From: Bog-756 sp963769905
GTDB taxonomy: Bacteria > Actinomycetota > Acidimicrobiia > Acidimicrobiales > RAAP-2
Assembly (NCBI GenBank): GCA_963769905.1
Contig: CAVYNG010000002.1
Coordinates: forward strand, 496,001-560,000
Length of the DNA stretch: 64,000 nt
Direction of reading: 5' to 3'
Part shown: in pieces, positions 7,936 to 17,095 of the stretch
Numbering within the stretch: the stretch's first letter is position 1
Layout: the number at the start of each line of letters is the position of its first letter
Position numbers and translations under genes: made by a program
Notes under the pieces: generated by a model
Database searches by the model: none
Told to the model about the DNA's origin: nothing
Seen by the model: only the letters and a program-made list of their open reading frames with translations

Positions 7936-9382
7936 AGTACCGGTAGGTGTCGGGCTTGTAGGGCCCCTCGATCGGGATGCCGATGTACTCGGACTGCTCC
8001 GGGGTGAGCGTGCTGAGCCTCACCCCGAGGGCGGGCAGATGGAGTCGCGCGACCTTCTCGTCGAGGTGCTTCGGGAGCAGGTAGACCTTGTTCTCGTAGT
8101 GCTCGGCGTTGTTGAACAGCTCCATCTGGGCCATCGTCTGGTTGGTGAAGGAGTTGGACATCACGAAGCTCGGATGTCCGGTCGCGTTGCCAAGGTTGAG
8201 CAGGCGGCCCTCCGACAGGACGATCACCGCGTGGCCGTCCGGGAAGACCCACTTGTCCACCTGGGGCTTCACGTTGACCCTCTCGATTCCCTTCACCTTC
8301 GCCAGCCCGGCGATGTCGATCTCGTTGTCGAAATGGCCGATGTTGCCGACGATCGCCTGATGCTTCATCCGTGCCATGTGCCCGGCCGTGATGACGTTCT
8401 TGTTGCCGGTCGTGGTGATGAAGATGTCGGCAGTCTCGACGACGTCCTCCAAGGTGACCACCTGGAATCCCTCCATGGCCGCCTGCAGCGCGCAGATGGG
8501 GTCGATCTCGGTGACCACCACCCTCGCACCCTGTCCGTGGAGCGAGTCCACGCATCCCTTGCCGACGTCGCCATAGCCGCAGACCACGGCGACTTTGCCC
8601 CCGATGAGCACGTCGGTCGCACGGTTGATGCCGTCCACCAGCGAGTGCCGGCAGCCGTACTTGTTGTCGAACTTGGACTTGGTGACCGCGTCGTTCACGT
8701 TGATGGCCGGGAAGAGGAGCTCTCCGGAATTCTGCATCTCGAGCAGCCGGTGCACGCCGGTCGTCGTCTCCTCGGAGACACCCTTGACCCCGTTCGACAC
8801 CGCGGTCCACCGTCTCGGGTCCTCTGCGAGACTGCGCGAGAGGAGCTCGAGCACCACGCCGAACTCCTCCGAGTCGGCGGTCGAGGGATCGGGGACCGCG
8901 CCCGCCTTCTCGAACTCGACCCCCTTGTGGACGAGGAGGGTCGCGTCGCCCCCGTCGTCGAGGACCATCGTCGGCCCCTCGCCCGGCCAGAGCAGCGCCT
9001 GCTCGGTGCACCACCAGTACTCCTCGAGCGTCTCGCCCTTCCAGGCGAACACCGGGACACCCCGCGGCGATTCGGCGGTCCCGTCCGGGCCGAGGGCCAC
9101 TGCGGCCGCGGCGTGGTCCTGGGTGGAGAAGATGTTGCAGCTCGCCCACCGCACCTGAGCTCCGAGCGCGGTCAGCGTCTCGATGAGCACGGCGGTCTGA
9201 ATGGTCATGTGCAACGAGCCGGTGATCCGGGCTCCTCGCAGCGGCTGGCTGGCGCCGTGCTCAGCCCGCATCGCCATCAGCCCGGGCATCTCGTGCTCGG
9301 CCAGCTCGATCTCCTTGCGGCCGAATTCGGCGAGCGAGAGGTCTGCCACCTTGAAGTCGGGTCGGCGCATCTCGTCGGTCAT
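7934..9382 (-). CDS. ahcY: adenosylhomocysteinase
   Basis: The enzyme reversibly splits S-adenosylhomocysteine into adenosine and homocysteine, keeping methyltransferases active. The 482-residue product is full length, with FKVADLSLAEFGRKEIELAE at the start, GSLHMTIQTAVLIETL, NVNDAVTKSKFDN, the NAD-binding GYGDVGKGC, IFITTTGNKNVI, and the C-terminal PDTYRY tail. It includes the roughly 40-residue insert seen in actinobacterial and other long forms. It starts at ATG 9382 with a GGAGCGAT purine stretch upstream. I searched the 221-bp leader for the SAH riboswitch consensus and did not find it. Confidence 0.96.
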   Translation of the reverse strand: MTDEMRRPDFKVADLSLAEFGRKEIELAEHEMPGLMAMRAEHGASQPLRGARITGSLHMTIQTAVLIETLTALGAQVRWASCNIFSTQDHAAAAVALGPDGTAESPRGVPVFAWKGETLEEYWWCTEQALLWPGEGPTMVLDDGGDATLLVHKGVEFEKAGAVPDPSTADSEEFGVVLELLSRSLAEDPRRWTAVSNGVKGVSEETTTGVHRLLEMQNSGELLFPAINVNDAVTKSKFDNKYGCRHSLVDGINRATDVLIGGKVAVVCGYGDVGKGCVDSLHGQGARVVVTEIDPICALQAAMEGFQVVTLEDVVETADIFITTTGNKNVITAGHMARMKHQAIVGNIGHFDNEIDIAGLAKVKGIERVNVKPQVDKWVFPDGHAVIVLSEGRLLNLGNATGHPSFVMSNSFTNQTMAQMELFNNAEHYENKVYLLPKHLDEKVARLHLPALGVRLSTLTPEQSEYIGIPIEGPYKPDTYRY

Positions 9383-9603
9383 GTATCGCTCCTTCGCTGG
9401 GTCCGGCTCCGCACGCGCGAAACCGGCGTCGATGGACCGCCCCCTCGCACCGAAACCGTGACCGGGACGTCCCCTGGGGCGAAGACCTGGATGCGCGGGC
9501 CCCTCTGGACCCGGGTCACGACCGCACAGATCTTAGCCGACCTCGATGCCGTCGCCGCTCGGCGGAGGTCGTTCGCGGACGTGACTGTTACCATCGATCG
9601 GCA

Positions 9604-11292
9604 GTGAACGCGGGATCGAGGAGCGCGAGACCGCGGCGCCGCGGACACGGCCGCCGGTGCCGCACGACGACGTTGCTCCTCTTGGCATGCGTGAGCGGTG
9701 GAGGGCTGCTCGCCGCGTGCTCGTCGTCCTCCTCGGGCTCACCCACCACCCAGACGACGAGTGGGAGGGTTCTCCTGGTCGGCGCCTTCGACGGCCATCG
9801 GGGGCAGTACTCGACGATCCAGTCGGCGGTCGACGCCGCCAAATCGGGGGATTGGATCCTCGTGGGTCCCGGTGACTACCACGAGACCGACGACACGACC
9901 GGCGCGGCCGTCGACCCGGCTCACGGCGAGTCCGCGGGCGTCCTGATCAGGACGCCCGAGCTCCACTTGCGCGGGATGGACCGGTCGTCGGTGGTCGTCG
10001 ACGGGACGAAGGCGGGTGCTCCCGGAAGCTGCAGCGCGGATGCCACCGATCAGAACCTCGGACCTCTTGGTGCGGGAGGCAAGGCGGAAGGGCGCAACGG
10101 GATCGTGGTGTGGAAGGCGAACGGGGTGAGCATCGACAACCTCACCGTGTGCAACTTCCTCGGAGGTGCGGGTGACTCGGGCAACGAGATCTGGTGGAAC
10201 GGCGGGGCGGACAGCGCCAAGATCGGGATGCGCGGGTACTCGGGCAGTTACCTCACCGCCACCTCCACCTACTTCGGCACCTCGACCGACGCCAAGGCCA
10301 ACGAGACCACCGCCGCGCAATACGGGATCTTCTCCTCGAACGCCTCCGGCCCGGGCAACTGGGACCAGCTGTATGCGAGCAATTTCAACGACTCGGGGAT
10401 GTACGTGGGCGCGTGCCAGCAGGTCTGCGGCGTGACCATCGACCACGCCTGGATGGAGTACAGCGCGTTGGGTTACTCGGGTACCAACTCCGGTGGTTCG
10501 ATGGTGATCGAGAACTCCGAGTTCGACAACAACAAGGACGGGTTCGACACCAACACCCAGATCAACGGCGACCCGCCCGCACCGCAGAACGGCGCATGTC
10601 CCGACAACCGGACCAGTCCGGTCACCCACACGCACTCGTGCTGGGTCTTCATCCACAACTATTCACACGACAACAACAATCCGGACGTGCCCGAAGCAGG
10701 GAGTGCCAGCAACGGGCCGACCGGGACGGGCATGACCCTCTCCGGTGGCCGCAACGACACGGTCATGGACAACACGTTCTCGAACAACGGCGCGTGGGGG
10801 TTCCTGATGGTGCCCTATCCGGACTCGAGCCCGCCCGAGGACAACCAGTCGTGCTCGGGCACCGGCGGCGTCGAGTCCTCCGGGCTCGGCTGTGTCTACG
10901 ACCCGATGAACGACGCACTCCTCCACAACACGTTCAGCCACAACGGCTTCTTCGGCAACGCAGGGAACGCCGACTACGGGTTGCTCACCTTCAGCTCGGG
11001 ACAGCCGGGCAATTGCTTCGCCGGCAACACCGCCCCGAACGGGAGCGCGCCGGCGAACCTCGAGAAGACCTATCCGATCTGCGGGAAGAGCACCACCTCG
11101 GCGCTGGCGAGCGGCCCGCTGGTCAGCCAGGTGCTCTGCGACACCGGCTTCGGTGCCTGCTCTTCCTCGAGCATGTACCCGCAGGAGACCGGCGTCGTGA
11201 TGCATCCGCTCCCGAGCAACCTCACCGCCATGCCCGACCCGTGCGACGGCGTGCCGGCGAACGCCTGGTGCGAGAACGGCAAACCGGTCTGA
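9604..11292 (+). CDS. secreted right-handed beta-helix lipoprotein
   Basis: This 562-residue product has a lipoprotein signal peptide: an Arg-rich n-region to residue 20, a hydrophobic core, and lipobox LAAC with Cys39, then a Ser/Thr linker. The mature part starts like NosD/pectate-lyase-type proteins (YSTIQSAVDAAKSGDWILVGPGDYHE). It continues with repeated short Asn/Gly-rich strands (DNLTVCNFLGG, IENSEFDNNKDGFDTN, MDNTFSNNGAWG, LLHNTFSHNGFFG) typical of parallel beta-helices. Many such folds act on polysaccharides, but no catalytic signature is evident. GTG 9604 starts it. It converges on a GH3 beta-glucosidase gene. Confidence 0.8.
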   Translation: MNAGSRSARPRRRGHGRRCRTTTLLLLACVSGGGLLAACSSSSSGSPTTQTTSGRVLLVGAFDGHRGQYSTIQSAVDAAKSGDWILVGPGDYHETDDTTGAAVDPAHGESAGVLIRTPELHLRGMDRSSVVVDGTKAGAPGSCSADATDQNLGPLGAGGKAEGRNGIVVWKANGVSIDNLTVCNFLGGAGDSGNEIWWNGGADSAKIGMRGYSGSYLTATSTYFGTSTDAKANETTAAQYGIFSSNASGPGNWDQLYASNFNDSGMYVGACQQVCGVTIDHAWMEYSALGYSGTNSGGSMVIENSEFDNNKDGFDTNTQINGDPPAPQNGACPDNRTSPVTHTHSCWVFIHNYSHDNNNPDVPEAGSASNGPTGTGMTLSGGRNDTVMDNTFSNNGAWGFLMVPYPDSSPPEDNQSCSGTGGVESSGLGCVYDPMNDALLHNTFSHNGFFGNAGNADYGLLTFSSGQPGNCFAGNTAPNGSAPANLEKTYPICGKSTTSALASGPLVSQVLCDTGFGACSSSSMYPQETGVVMHPLPSNLTAMPDPCDGVPANAWCENGKPV

Positions 11293-11326
11293 GTCACCGC
11301 GGGCATTCTGAGCCCGCTCACGACTC
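11291..11326. terminator. bidirectional hairpin between beta-helix gene and GH3 gene
   Basis: GCGGGC (11299-11304) pairs perfectly with GCCCGC (11312-11317) over a 7-base loop. An outer GAGTC (11291-11295) pairs with GACTC (11322-11326). The hairpin spans both convergent stop codons. No T-run is present. Confidence 0.55.
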
Positions 11327-14185
11327 GGTCACCGTGGTCGAGAGCGGCAAGTCCCCCGACGACTCGCCGACCGCGAGGGTGTAGGGACCAGGCACCGTGG
11401 TCCACCCGCCGCCGAGGTACGACTGGAAGGCACTCGACGGGACCGCCAGAGTGACCGCCCTGGTCTGCCCGGGCGCCAGTGTCACCGGCGAGAACGCGAC
11501 GAGCTGGGCAGGGGGCTGGCCCGCCGCGGCCGGATCGGTCAGGTAGACCTGGGGAACGTCGGTGCCCGCCCGCGATCCGGTGTTGGTCACGTCGACGGTG
11601 ACGGCGTAGCCGCCACCCGACGGAGCGACCGACAGTCCTCCGAGCGAGAAGTGCGTGTAGGAGAGGCCGAACCCGAAGGGGAAGAGCGGCTGGGTCCCGG
11701 TGGCGTGGTACCAGCGATAGCCCACGTCGACCCCCTCGGAGAAGGTCGAGGTCAGATCCACGCCGGGCCACTGGGTCGGTGCGTCGACCGCGCCGGTCGC
11801 GTCCGAGGACGGGAAGGTCACCGGCAGCCGGCCCGAAGGGTCGAAGTCGCCGAAGAGGACCGAGGCGATGGCGGCTCCGTCCTGTTCGCCCGGGTACCAC
11901 GCCTCGACGACCGCCGCGACGCTCGACAGCCAGGGCATCAGCACCGGACCGCCGGTGTCGAGGACGACCACGGTCCGCGGGTTGGCGGCGGCCACCGCCT
12001 CGATGAGCGCGTCCTGGTCCCCGGGGAGGGCGAGGGAGGGACGGTCGAACGCCTCGGAGTTGTAGTCGGAGGCGAACACCACTGCCACCTGCGCCTTGCT
12101 GGCTGCGGCCGCCGCGGCGTCGATGAGCGCGCTCACGTACTGCATGCCGATGGTGATCGTGCCCGGGGTGATCACCGACTCGCCGGAGGGCGTCGTGTTG
12201 TCGAAAGGCGTCCAGTCCAGGACCACCTGGTAGTGGTGCCCACCGACGAGGTTCACGGTCTGGGCCCAGCGTCCTCGTGCATGGGTGAGCGGATCCGAGA
12301 CCGCCGTCGCGCCGTCGAGCGTCAAGGTCGCTGCACCCGATCCCTGGATGGAGAAGGTGTAGAGGCCACCGCGCGGGGGCGTGAGCGTGCCGGTCCAGGT
12401 CGCGGTCGCCGCCGACCACCCGGCCGGCAGCACGAGTTGCGAACGGGTCGGCGGGCGGGGCCGCACCACGGTCGGACGGCGGCCGATGGTGAGCGGTCGG
12501 CGTGAGCCGACCGAGGGGATCGGGGAGAAGGGTGCCAATCCGCTGTTCTGGGTCGGGAGGAGGCGTCCGGTCACCGGATGAGGTGTGATGCTCAGGTCGA
12601 CGGTCGGCTCGACGGTCTCCATCGCCCGTGGAGCACCACCGCGGTTGACCTGGGTGAGGGTGAGGGTGAGCCCGTTGCCGGAGCCCGATGCGGGTGTGAG
12701 CATGCTTGTCGGGATCGGGGGGAGCGGTCGTGTCGTGCTGCCGCCGTCCGAGTAGGTGACCGCGACGTTCCGTCCGGCCCTGTCCTGGATCGCGTCGAGC
12801 GGCCGCGAGACGAACGGCGCGACGACCTGCGAGCTCCCGAGCCCGGTGGTGACCGTCGCGGTGTCGGCGTCTGCTCCGATCACCGCGAGAGAGCTGAGCG
12901 GGCCGGCGCCGAGGGGCAGCACCGAGCCACTGTTCTTCAACAGGACCGCCGACCGCTCCGCTGCTTCGAGCGCGAACGTGGTGTCCGAAGCGGTGTCCAC
13001 CGGGGTGTCGGGGACCCCCTCGGGAGCCCGCCCGATGACCCCGGTCGCGAACATCTGGGTGAGCACGGTGTGGACCGCCGTGTCGACGGCCGTTGTCGGC
13101 AGCTTTCCGGACCGGACGAGCTGCACCAGGCGCTCGGGGCTGGCGGGCTTGATCAGATCCGTCCCGGCCGCGACGGCCGCCGCCGGATCGTGGACCGCAC
13201 CGAGGTCGGAGCGGACGAATCCGGTGAAGCCCCATTGGCCGAGCACGGAGAGGAGCGATCCGTCCTGACACTGGAAGGTGCCGTTCAGACGCGGGTACGC
13301 GCACATCACCGACGCGACCCCCCCTTGCGTCACCGCCGCCTTGAAGGGAGGGAGGTAGATCTCGTTGAGCGCCTGCGCGGACACCACGTCGTCGAGCGCG
13401 CCCCGGTCGGTCTCCTGGGAGTACGACGCGAAGTGCTTCGCTTGGGCCATCACGCCCTCGGACTGGATGCCTTGGATGTTCGCGACGCCCAACTCGGAGA
13501 CGAGGAGCGGGTCCTCGCCGTAGCCCTCGTAGGCGCGTCCGTCCTCGGGCACCCGGAGCACGTTGAGGGTCGGGCCCTGGAGGACGTCGAACCCCTGCCC
13601 CCTCGCCTCGCTGCCTTCCACCTGTCCGTAGGCGTGTGCGAGCGACGGATCGAAGGTGGCGGCGACCCCGAGCGGAGCGGGCAACTGGGTCACGTTCCGC
13701 GCGCCGGCGGCGACGCCGTCGGGTCCGTCCTGGAGGGCGAGCGAAGGGATGCACAGTCGGGGAACACCCTCATCGACGTTCTCGTACGGTCCGATGGCCG
13801 TCAGCACGATCTCCCCGACCTTCTCGCTGAGGGTCATCCGGGCGAGGACCAAGGACGCGACCTGGCTCGGTGTGTCACCTCTCCTCATCGCACCGAGCAG
13901 CCACGGGCACTGCGAGAGGTCGGTGTTGGTGGTCACCGCCGGGAGCGGGGGCGGCGGCGACTGGCCGACGGCGCTCGCCGTGACCCCGGCGGCGTCGGCC
14001 CCGACCGGACTCCGTGCGACGAGGATGACCACCGCGGCGAACGCGACGAGGGTCACGCCCCAGATCCAGAGTCTCCGACGGGACCGGTCTTTCTGGGGCT
14101 TCCCGCCGCCCTGTTGCTCGTCTGCTGGTCGGTCCACGATCTCAGCGGAAGAAGATATCGGCACCTGCCCGCGCGGACGTGGCAC
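11318..14185 (-). CDS. exported family 3 glycoside hydrolase (beta-glucosidase-like) with PA14-like insert
   Basis: This 955-residue enzyme should release terminal beta-linked glucose or xylose outside the membrane. A basic n-region and one hydrophobic segment (about residues 39-57) indicate export or anchoring. The GH3 barrel contains LPAPLGVAATFDPSLA, RAYEGYGEDPLLVSELG, QAKHFASYSQETDRG and GFVRSDLGAVHD; the Asp of SDLG (about residue 326) is the expected nucleophile. The second domain has AVLLKNSGSVLPLG. A PA14-like insert (GGLYTFSIQGSGAATLTLDG, about 580-620) interrupts it, and a fibronectin-III-like domain ends the protein. The SDL replaces the usual SDW. GTG 14185 lies 3 bases after the stop of the upstream MFS gene. 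Confidence 0.87.
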   Translation of the reverse strand: MPRPRGQVPISSSAEIVDRPADEQQGGGKPQKDRSRRRLWIWGVTLVAFAAVVILVARSPVGADAAGVTASAVGQSPPPPLPAVTTNTDLSQCPWLLGAMRRGDTPSQVASLVLARMTLSEKVGEIVLTAIGPYENVDEGVPRLCIPSLALQDGPDGVAAGARNVTQLPAPLGVAATFDPSLAHAYGQVEGSEARGQGFDVLQGPTLNVLRVPEDGRAYEGYGEDPLLVSELGVANIQGIQSEGVMAQAKHFASYSQETDRGALDDVVSAQALNEIYLPPFKAAVTQGGVASVMCAYPRLNGTFQCQDGSLLSVLGQWGFTGFVRSDLGAVHDPAAAVAAGTDLIKPASPERLVQLVRSGKLPTTAVDTAVHTVLTQMFATGVIGRAPEGVPDTPVDTASDTTFALEAAERSAVLLKNSGSVLPLGAGPLSSLAVIGADADTATVTTGLGSSQVVAPFVSRPLDAIQDRAGRNVAVTYSDGGSTTRPLPPIPTSMLTPASGSGNGLTLTLTQVNRGGAPRAMETVEPTVDLSITPHPVTGRLLPTQNSGLAPFSPIPSVGSRRPLTIGRRPTVVRPRPPTRSQLVLPAGWSAATATWTGTLTPPRGGLYTFSIQGSGAATLTLDGATAVSDPLTHARGRWAQTVNLVGGHHYQVVLDWTPFDNTTPSGESVITPGTITIGMQYVSALIDAAAAAASKAQVAVVFASDYNSEAFDRPSLALPGDQDALIEAVAAANPRTVVVLDTGGPVLMPWLSSVAAVVEAWYPGEQDGAAIASVLFGDFDPSGRLPVTFPSSDATGAVDAPTQWPGVDLTSTFSEGVDVGYRWYHATGTQPLFPFGFGLSYTHFSLGGLSVAPSGGGYAVTVDVTNTGSRAGTDVPQVYLTDPAAAGQPPAQLVAFSPVTLAPGQTRAVTLAVPSSAFQSYLGGGWTTVPGPYTLAVGESSGDLPLSTTVTES

Positions 14186-14188
14186 GTT

Positions 14189-15562
14189 TCACGAGGTCTC
14201 CGCGGCGCTGGCGCCGGTCTCGCCGGCGCGAGCGCTTTCCCCGTCTTTGAGGCGCGACTCCGGAGAGACATCCGCTGCCTCGGTACCCGGCCAGAGGTCC
14301 TCGGGCTCGCGACCCCGGGTCTCGGGCAGCACCCACAAGAGCGAAGCAGCGAGCGCGGCCGGCAGGAAGGTCACCAGCGCGGCCGTGGCAAACCGGTTGT
14401 CGACGTCGGCGACCGCGCCGAAGGCCACCAACCCCGCGACGGCGCCGACCACCCCGGCGGCAATCCACCAGCCGGTCGCGGAGGCCCGGACCGAGGTGGG
14501 GAACAGCTCGGCAAGGAAGGAGCCGATCGACGGGGCGAGGACACCTCCGGCCAGCACCCCGAGCAGGTAGCCGACGACGAGCGCCTCGGAGGTTCCGGCG
14601 TAGGCCAGCGCACCGAAACCGGCGATGCCGACGATGGCCAGCGCAGTGGTCGGCCGCCTTCCGAGGTGGTCGGCCATCCACCGACCCGCCAGCAGGCCGG
14701 CCAGCCCGGTCAGCCCCGCGCCGACCACCATCGCTGCGGTGACGATGCCGCTCTGGTGGAGGACGTCCTGCGCGTAGAGGAAGACATAGCTGTTCGCCGG
14801 GCCGGTCACCACCGACACCGCGAAGCCGATCACCGCCAGGACCACCAGTCGACGGCGGAACCTCGGTCCGATGGCGCCGAGCACCGGAGGGGGACGGTCG
14901 TGTGCTGCCGCGGCGACCTCGAACCGGTCGGTCTCGGAGACATGGCGTCGGATGAACGGCACCGCGGCCAGCGGGACCAGGGTGAGCGCGAAGATGCCGC
15001 GGAAACCGAAGGTGCCGGCCGCGAGGGAGTGGATGATCGCGGTGAGGCCTGCCCCGACGGCGTAGCCGGCGGCGGTCAACGCGACCGCCGCGGCGCGGTC
15101 CCGAGCGCTCGTCTGCTCCGCGGCGATCACCTCGGTCAAGGCGTTGGTGGCACTGAGCAACGGACGGCCGCACGCGAAGATGACGACGAACCACCAGTAG
15201 CTCGGGCTGGCTGCTGCTGCCACAGTGAGCGCGAGGCCGATGGTCAGGGTCCCGACGAGCATGGTGCGCCTGCCGAACCGGTCGGCGAGACCGATCAGAG
15301 GGAGGCTTCCGAGCGACGCGAACCTGATGATCGCGAGCCCGACGCCGAGCTCGGTACCCGAGAGTCCCACCTTGTCGGCGATCGAGGCCCCCGGAGCGAC
15401 GTGGCCGAGCTGCTTTGCGACGTCGCCGAGCGCGGCGATCACCCCGAACTGGGCGAACCCCGATGCGAGGGCAGCGAAGGCCACCGCGGTCACGGTCGGG
15501 TCAGTCCAGCGGTGCAGGTGGAGCGGTGACGCCTCCGGTGACCCTGCGCCGGAGGTGGTCAC
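14189..15562 (-). CDS. MFS transporter, sugar/metabolite:H+ symporter type
   Basis: This 457-residue membrane protein has about 12 hydrophobic segments. It carries the major-facilitator loop motif LADRFGRRTMLVG between segments 2 and 3, a related WMADHLGRRPT between 8 and 9, and a C-terminal LPETRGREPEDLWPG tail like sugar-type MFS transporters. The gene starts at GTG 15562, overlaps the upstream membrane-protein stop by 4 bp (GTGA), and ends 3 bases before the GH3 gene. Co-transcription with a secreted beta-glucosidase suggests it imports the released sugar; the substrate itself is inferred only from that neighbour. Confidence 0.85.
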   Translation of the reverse strand: MTTSGAGSPEASPLHLHRWTDPTVTAVAFAALASGFAQFGVIAALGDVAKQLGHVAPGASIADKVGLSGTELGVGLAIIRFASLGSLPLIGLADRFGRRTMLVGTLTIGLALTVAAAASPSYWWFVVIFACGRPLLSATNALTEVIAAEQTSARDRAAAVALTAAGYAVGAGLTAIIHSLAAGTFGFRGIFALTLVPLAAVPFIRRHVSETDRFEVAAAAHDRPPPVLGAIGPRFRRRLVVLAVIGFAVSVVTGPANSYVFLYAQDVLHQSGIVTAAMVVGAGLTGLAGLLAGRWMADHLGRRPTTALAIVGIAGFGALAYAGTSEALVVGYLLGVLAGGVLAPSIGSFLAELFPTSVRASATGWWIAAGVVGAVAGLVAFGAVADVDNRFATAALVTFLPAALAASLLWVLPETRGREPEDLWPGTEAADVSPESRLKDGESARAGETGASAAETS

Positions 15563-16299
15563 CGCCTACCCACGCCGTCGACCGGCGTCAGACGGTCCTC
15601 GCGTGCGGCACCCTCCAGGGCTGCTCGCCGACGGCCTGGCCAGAAGGGCATGTCGAGCAGGGTGAAGATCACCAGCGCGACCAGCGCGGCGCTCAGCACG
15701 TACCAGGGCCACGGGCCGAGGAGCCTGAGCAGCGTCCACTCGCCCGGAGGCCTTCGCAGGAACATGTAGTTCGAGCCGGTGAGGGCGTCGACCAATCCGA
15801 CCAGTGCGGTGTACGCGGCGGTGATCGTGAACACCCGCGGGACCGCACCGGGGCGCGGTTCGATCCGCATCCCGACCACGAGGAAGAGTGCTGCCGCCAC
15901 GATCCCGAGATGCCCCACCACGTACTGGAAGAAGACCAGGTGGGGGAAGGCAACGTTGAGGTCGGGGGTGAGCACGCCCTGGAGCGTGCCGGCGAGGCCC
16001 CAGAAATAGGTGATCTCGACCAGGAGGGCGGTCCGCCACCAGCAGGCGATCGCCGCGACCACCACCCCCATGTCGCAGAGTGCGAGCGGCAGCGACGTCC
16101 GTGCCGACCAGGTGCCCGCCAGCAGCAATGCGACGGTGTAGCTCGTCGCGACGGCGGCAAGGGCGAGTCCGATCGCGTCGGCGACCGCGACGGTCCATCT
16201 CCCTGGCTGTCGGCGCGCTGCGGTGCACAGGAAGGTCACGCCGATCGCGGCGAAGAGGACCGAGCTCCAGTAGGCGGCTCCGGAGATCGCCGCGATCAC
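15559..16299 (-). CDS. YwaF/TIGR02206-like integral membrane protein
   Basis: This 246-residue protein has about seven hydrophobic helices. Segments such as SLPLALCDMGVVVAAIACWW, YFWGLAGTLQGVLTPDL and ALTGSNYMFLRRPP match the TIGR02206/YwaF membrane family, whose function is unknown. It starts at GTG 16299, overlapping the stop of a 35-codon ORF by 4 bp, and its own stop overlaps the MFS start. It is therefore the middle member of a tightly coupled operon that ends with the sugar transporter and GH3 enzyme. Confidence 0.75.
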   Translation of the reverse strand: MIAAISGAAYWSSVLFAAIGVTFLCTAARRQPGRWTVAVADAIGLALAAVATSYTVALLLAGTWSARTSLPLALCDMGVVVAAIACWWRTALLVEITYFWGLAGTLQGVLTPDLNVAFPHLVFFQYVVGHLGIVAAALFLVVGMRIEPRPGAVPRVFTITAAYTALVGLVDALTGSNYMFLRRPPGEWTLLRLLGPWPWYVLSAALVALVIFTLLDMPFWPGRRRAALEGAAREDRLTPVDGVGRR

Positions 16300-16403
16300 C
16301 GGAGCCGCTCCGGCATGGGTGGCGTCGGGGCCGGTGAGGCCGGTGGCGCCGGTGGGGCGACGAATGAGGTCGGCGGCTCCGGGAGCGGATCGAGCCGGGC
16401 CAT
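16296..16403 (-). CDS. 35-residue proline-rich peptide, translationally coupled
   Basis: A 35-codon ORF begins ATG at 16403, one base after the TGA of the DUF6186 gene, and ends in a TGA that overlaps the GTG of the YwaF-like gene (GTGA). The peptide opens MARLDPLPEPPTSFVAPPAP and contains 13 prolines, with no membrane segment. The exact end-to-end fit between two membrane genes argues for translation. The low-complexity sequence also means it could be a chance frame that fills the gap, so I keep confidence moderate. Confidence 0.5.
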   Translation of the reverse strand: MARLDPLPEPPTSFVAPPAPPASPAPTPPMPERLR

Positions 16404-16404
16404 C

Positions 16405-16608
16405 TCAACGAGGCAAGGTGTAGCGGGCGAAGACGTGCCAACCGATGAAGCCCCACCCGGCAACGAGCAGCAGTCTCCCGGGTCGCGTCCCCGAGAGACG
16501 TGCCCCGATCTCCGAGAGGCTCGTCCACCGCGAGCCGGGACGGTGGCACAGGATCTCCCAGGCGACGGCCGCGACCAGGACCACCAGCCAGGTCGCGGTG
16601 ACGGCCAT
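16405..16608 (-). CDS. DUF6186-like small membrane protein
   Basis: This 67-residue protein has two hydrophobic segments: TWLVVLVAAVAWEILC at the N-terminus and GRLLLVAGWGFIGWHVFAR at the C-terminus. They are joined by a polar stretch, SRWTSLSEIGARLSG. This layout and the GWHVFAR end match small actinobacterial DUF6186 proteins of unknown function. ATG 16608 lies 4 bases after the preceding stop, and the stop is one base before the next ATG, so it belongs to the same operon. Confidence 0.65.
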   Translation of the reverse strand: MAVTATWLVVLVAAVAWEILCHRPGSRWTSLSEIGARLSGTRPGRLLLVAGWGFIGWHVFARYTLPR

Positions 16609-16612
16609 CGAT

Positions 16613-17095
16613 TCACGTCCCCGGCCGGCTGCGCCAGCCGGCTCGACGTACGACGGGCGCCCATCCGACCCCCAACCAGACCAGGAAGAGGATGAACCGC
16701 ACCCCGTGCCAGGCCAGTGCGTGGTCGACCACCGTGCTGAGTGTCGGCACGGCACTCGATCGGCCTCCGAGCGCGAGCCCGGCGATTTCGAGGCCGACCG
16801 CCACGACGAGGAGGCCGGCCCACGGAAGCGCCCCGTACCAGGGCCGGGGGGTTCGACCTGCCCCGATCGCCGAACTGGCGACTGCCCGGGGAAGACAGGC
16901 GATCACAACAAGACCGCCGACCGGCAGCGCGACCGCGGCAGCGGCGGCCGCGGTGAACGGTGCGAGACCGGTGGCCCACCAGGCATAGGCGGTGACCGCT
17001 GCGAGCACCGCGATGCCCGCCGGGCCACGCACGGTGAACCGCCGGGGCGACGAACCATGCTGCGATCTTCCGATGAATGCATGGTAGGGCCCCAC
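16613..17095 (-). CDS. small integral membrane protein, operon leader
   Basis: This 160-residue protein has four hydrophobic segments (around IAVLAAVTAYAWWATGLAPF, AAAVALPVGGLVVIACL, LPWAGLLVVAVGLEIAGLAL and FILFLVWLGVGW). No named family is evident. GTG 17095 is my preferred start; GTG at the FTVRGPAG segment is a shorter alternative. It is the first gene of the six-gene minus-strand operon down to the GH3 enzyme and is usually paired with DUF6186-like partners, as here. Confidence 0.6.
   Translation of the reverse strand: MGPYHAFIGRSQHGSSPRRFTVRGPAGIAVLAAVTAYAWWATGLAPFTAAAAAAVALPVGGLVVIACLPRAVASSAIGAGRTPRPWYGALPWAGLLVVAVGLEIAGLALGGRSSAVPTLSTVVDHALAWHGVRFILFLVWLGVGWAPVVRRAGWRSRPGT

Noticed and set aside
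7479..9149. Long minus-strand open frame overlapping ahcY and the acyl-CoA dehydrogenase gene
   Set aside because: The translation is Arg/Gly-rich nonsense in a shifted frame of ahcY, which itself is certain.
9383..9603. SAH riboswitch upstream of ahcY
   Set aside because: The conserved core strings of the SAH aptamer are not found in the 221-bp leader on the minus strand.
12578..15529. Very long plus-strand open frame across the GH3 and MFS genes
   Set aside because: It is antisense to two well-supported genes and its translation is Arg/Gly/Asp-rich with no domain; long antisense frames are expected at this GC level.
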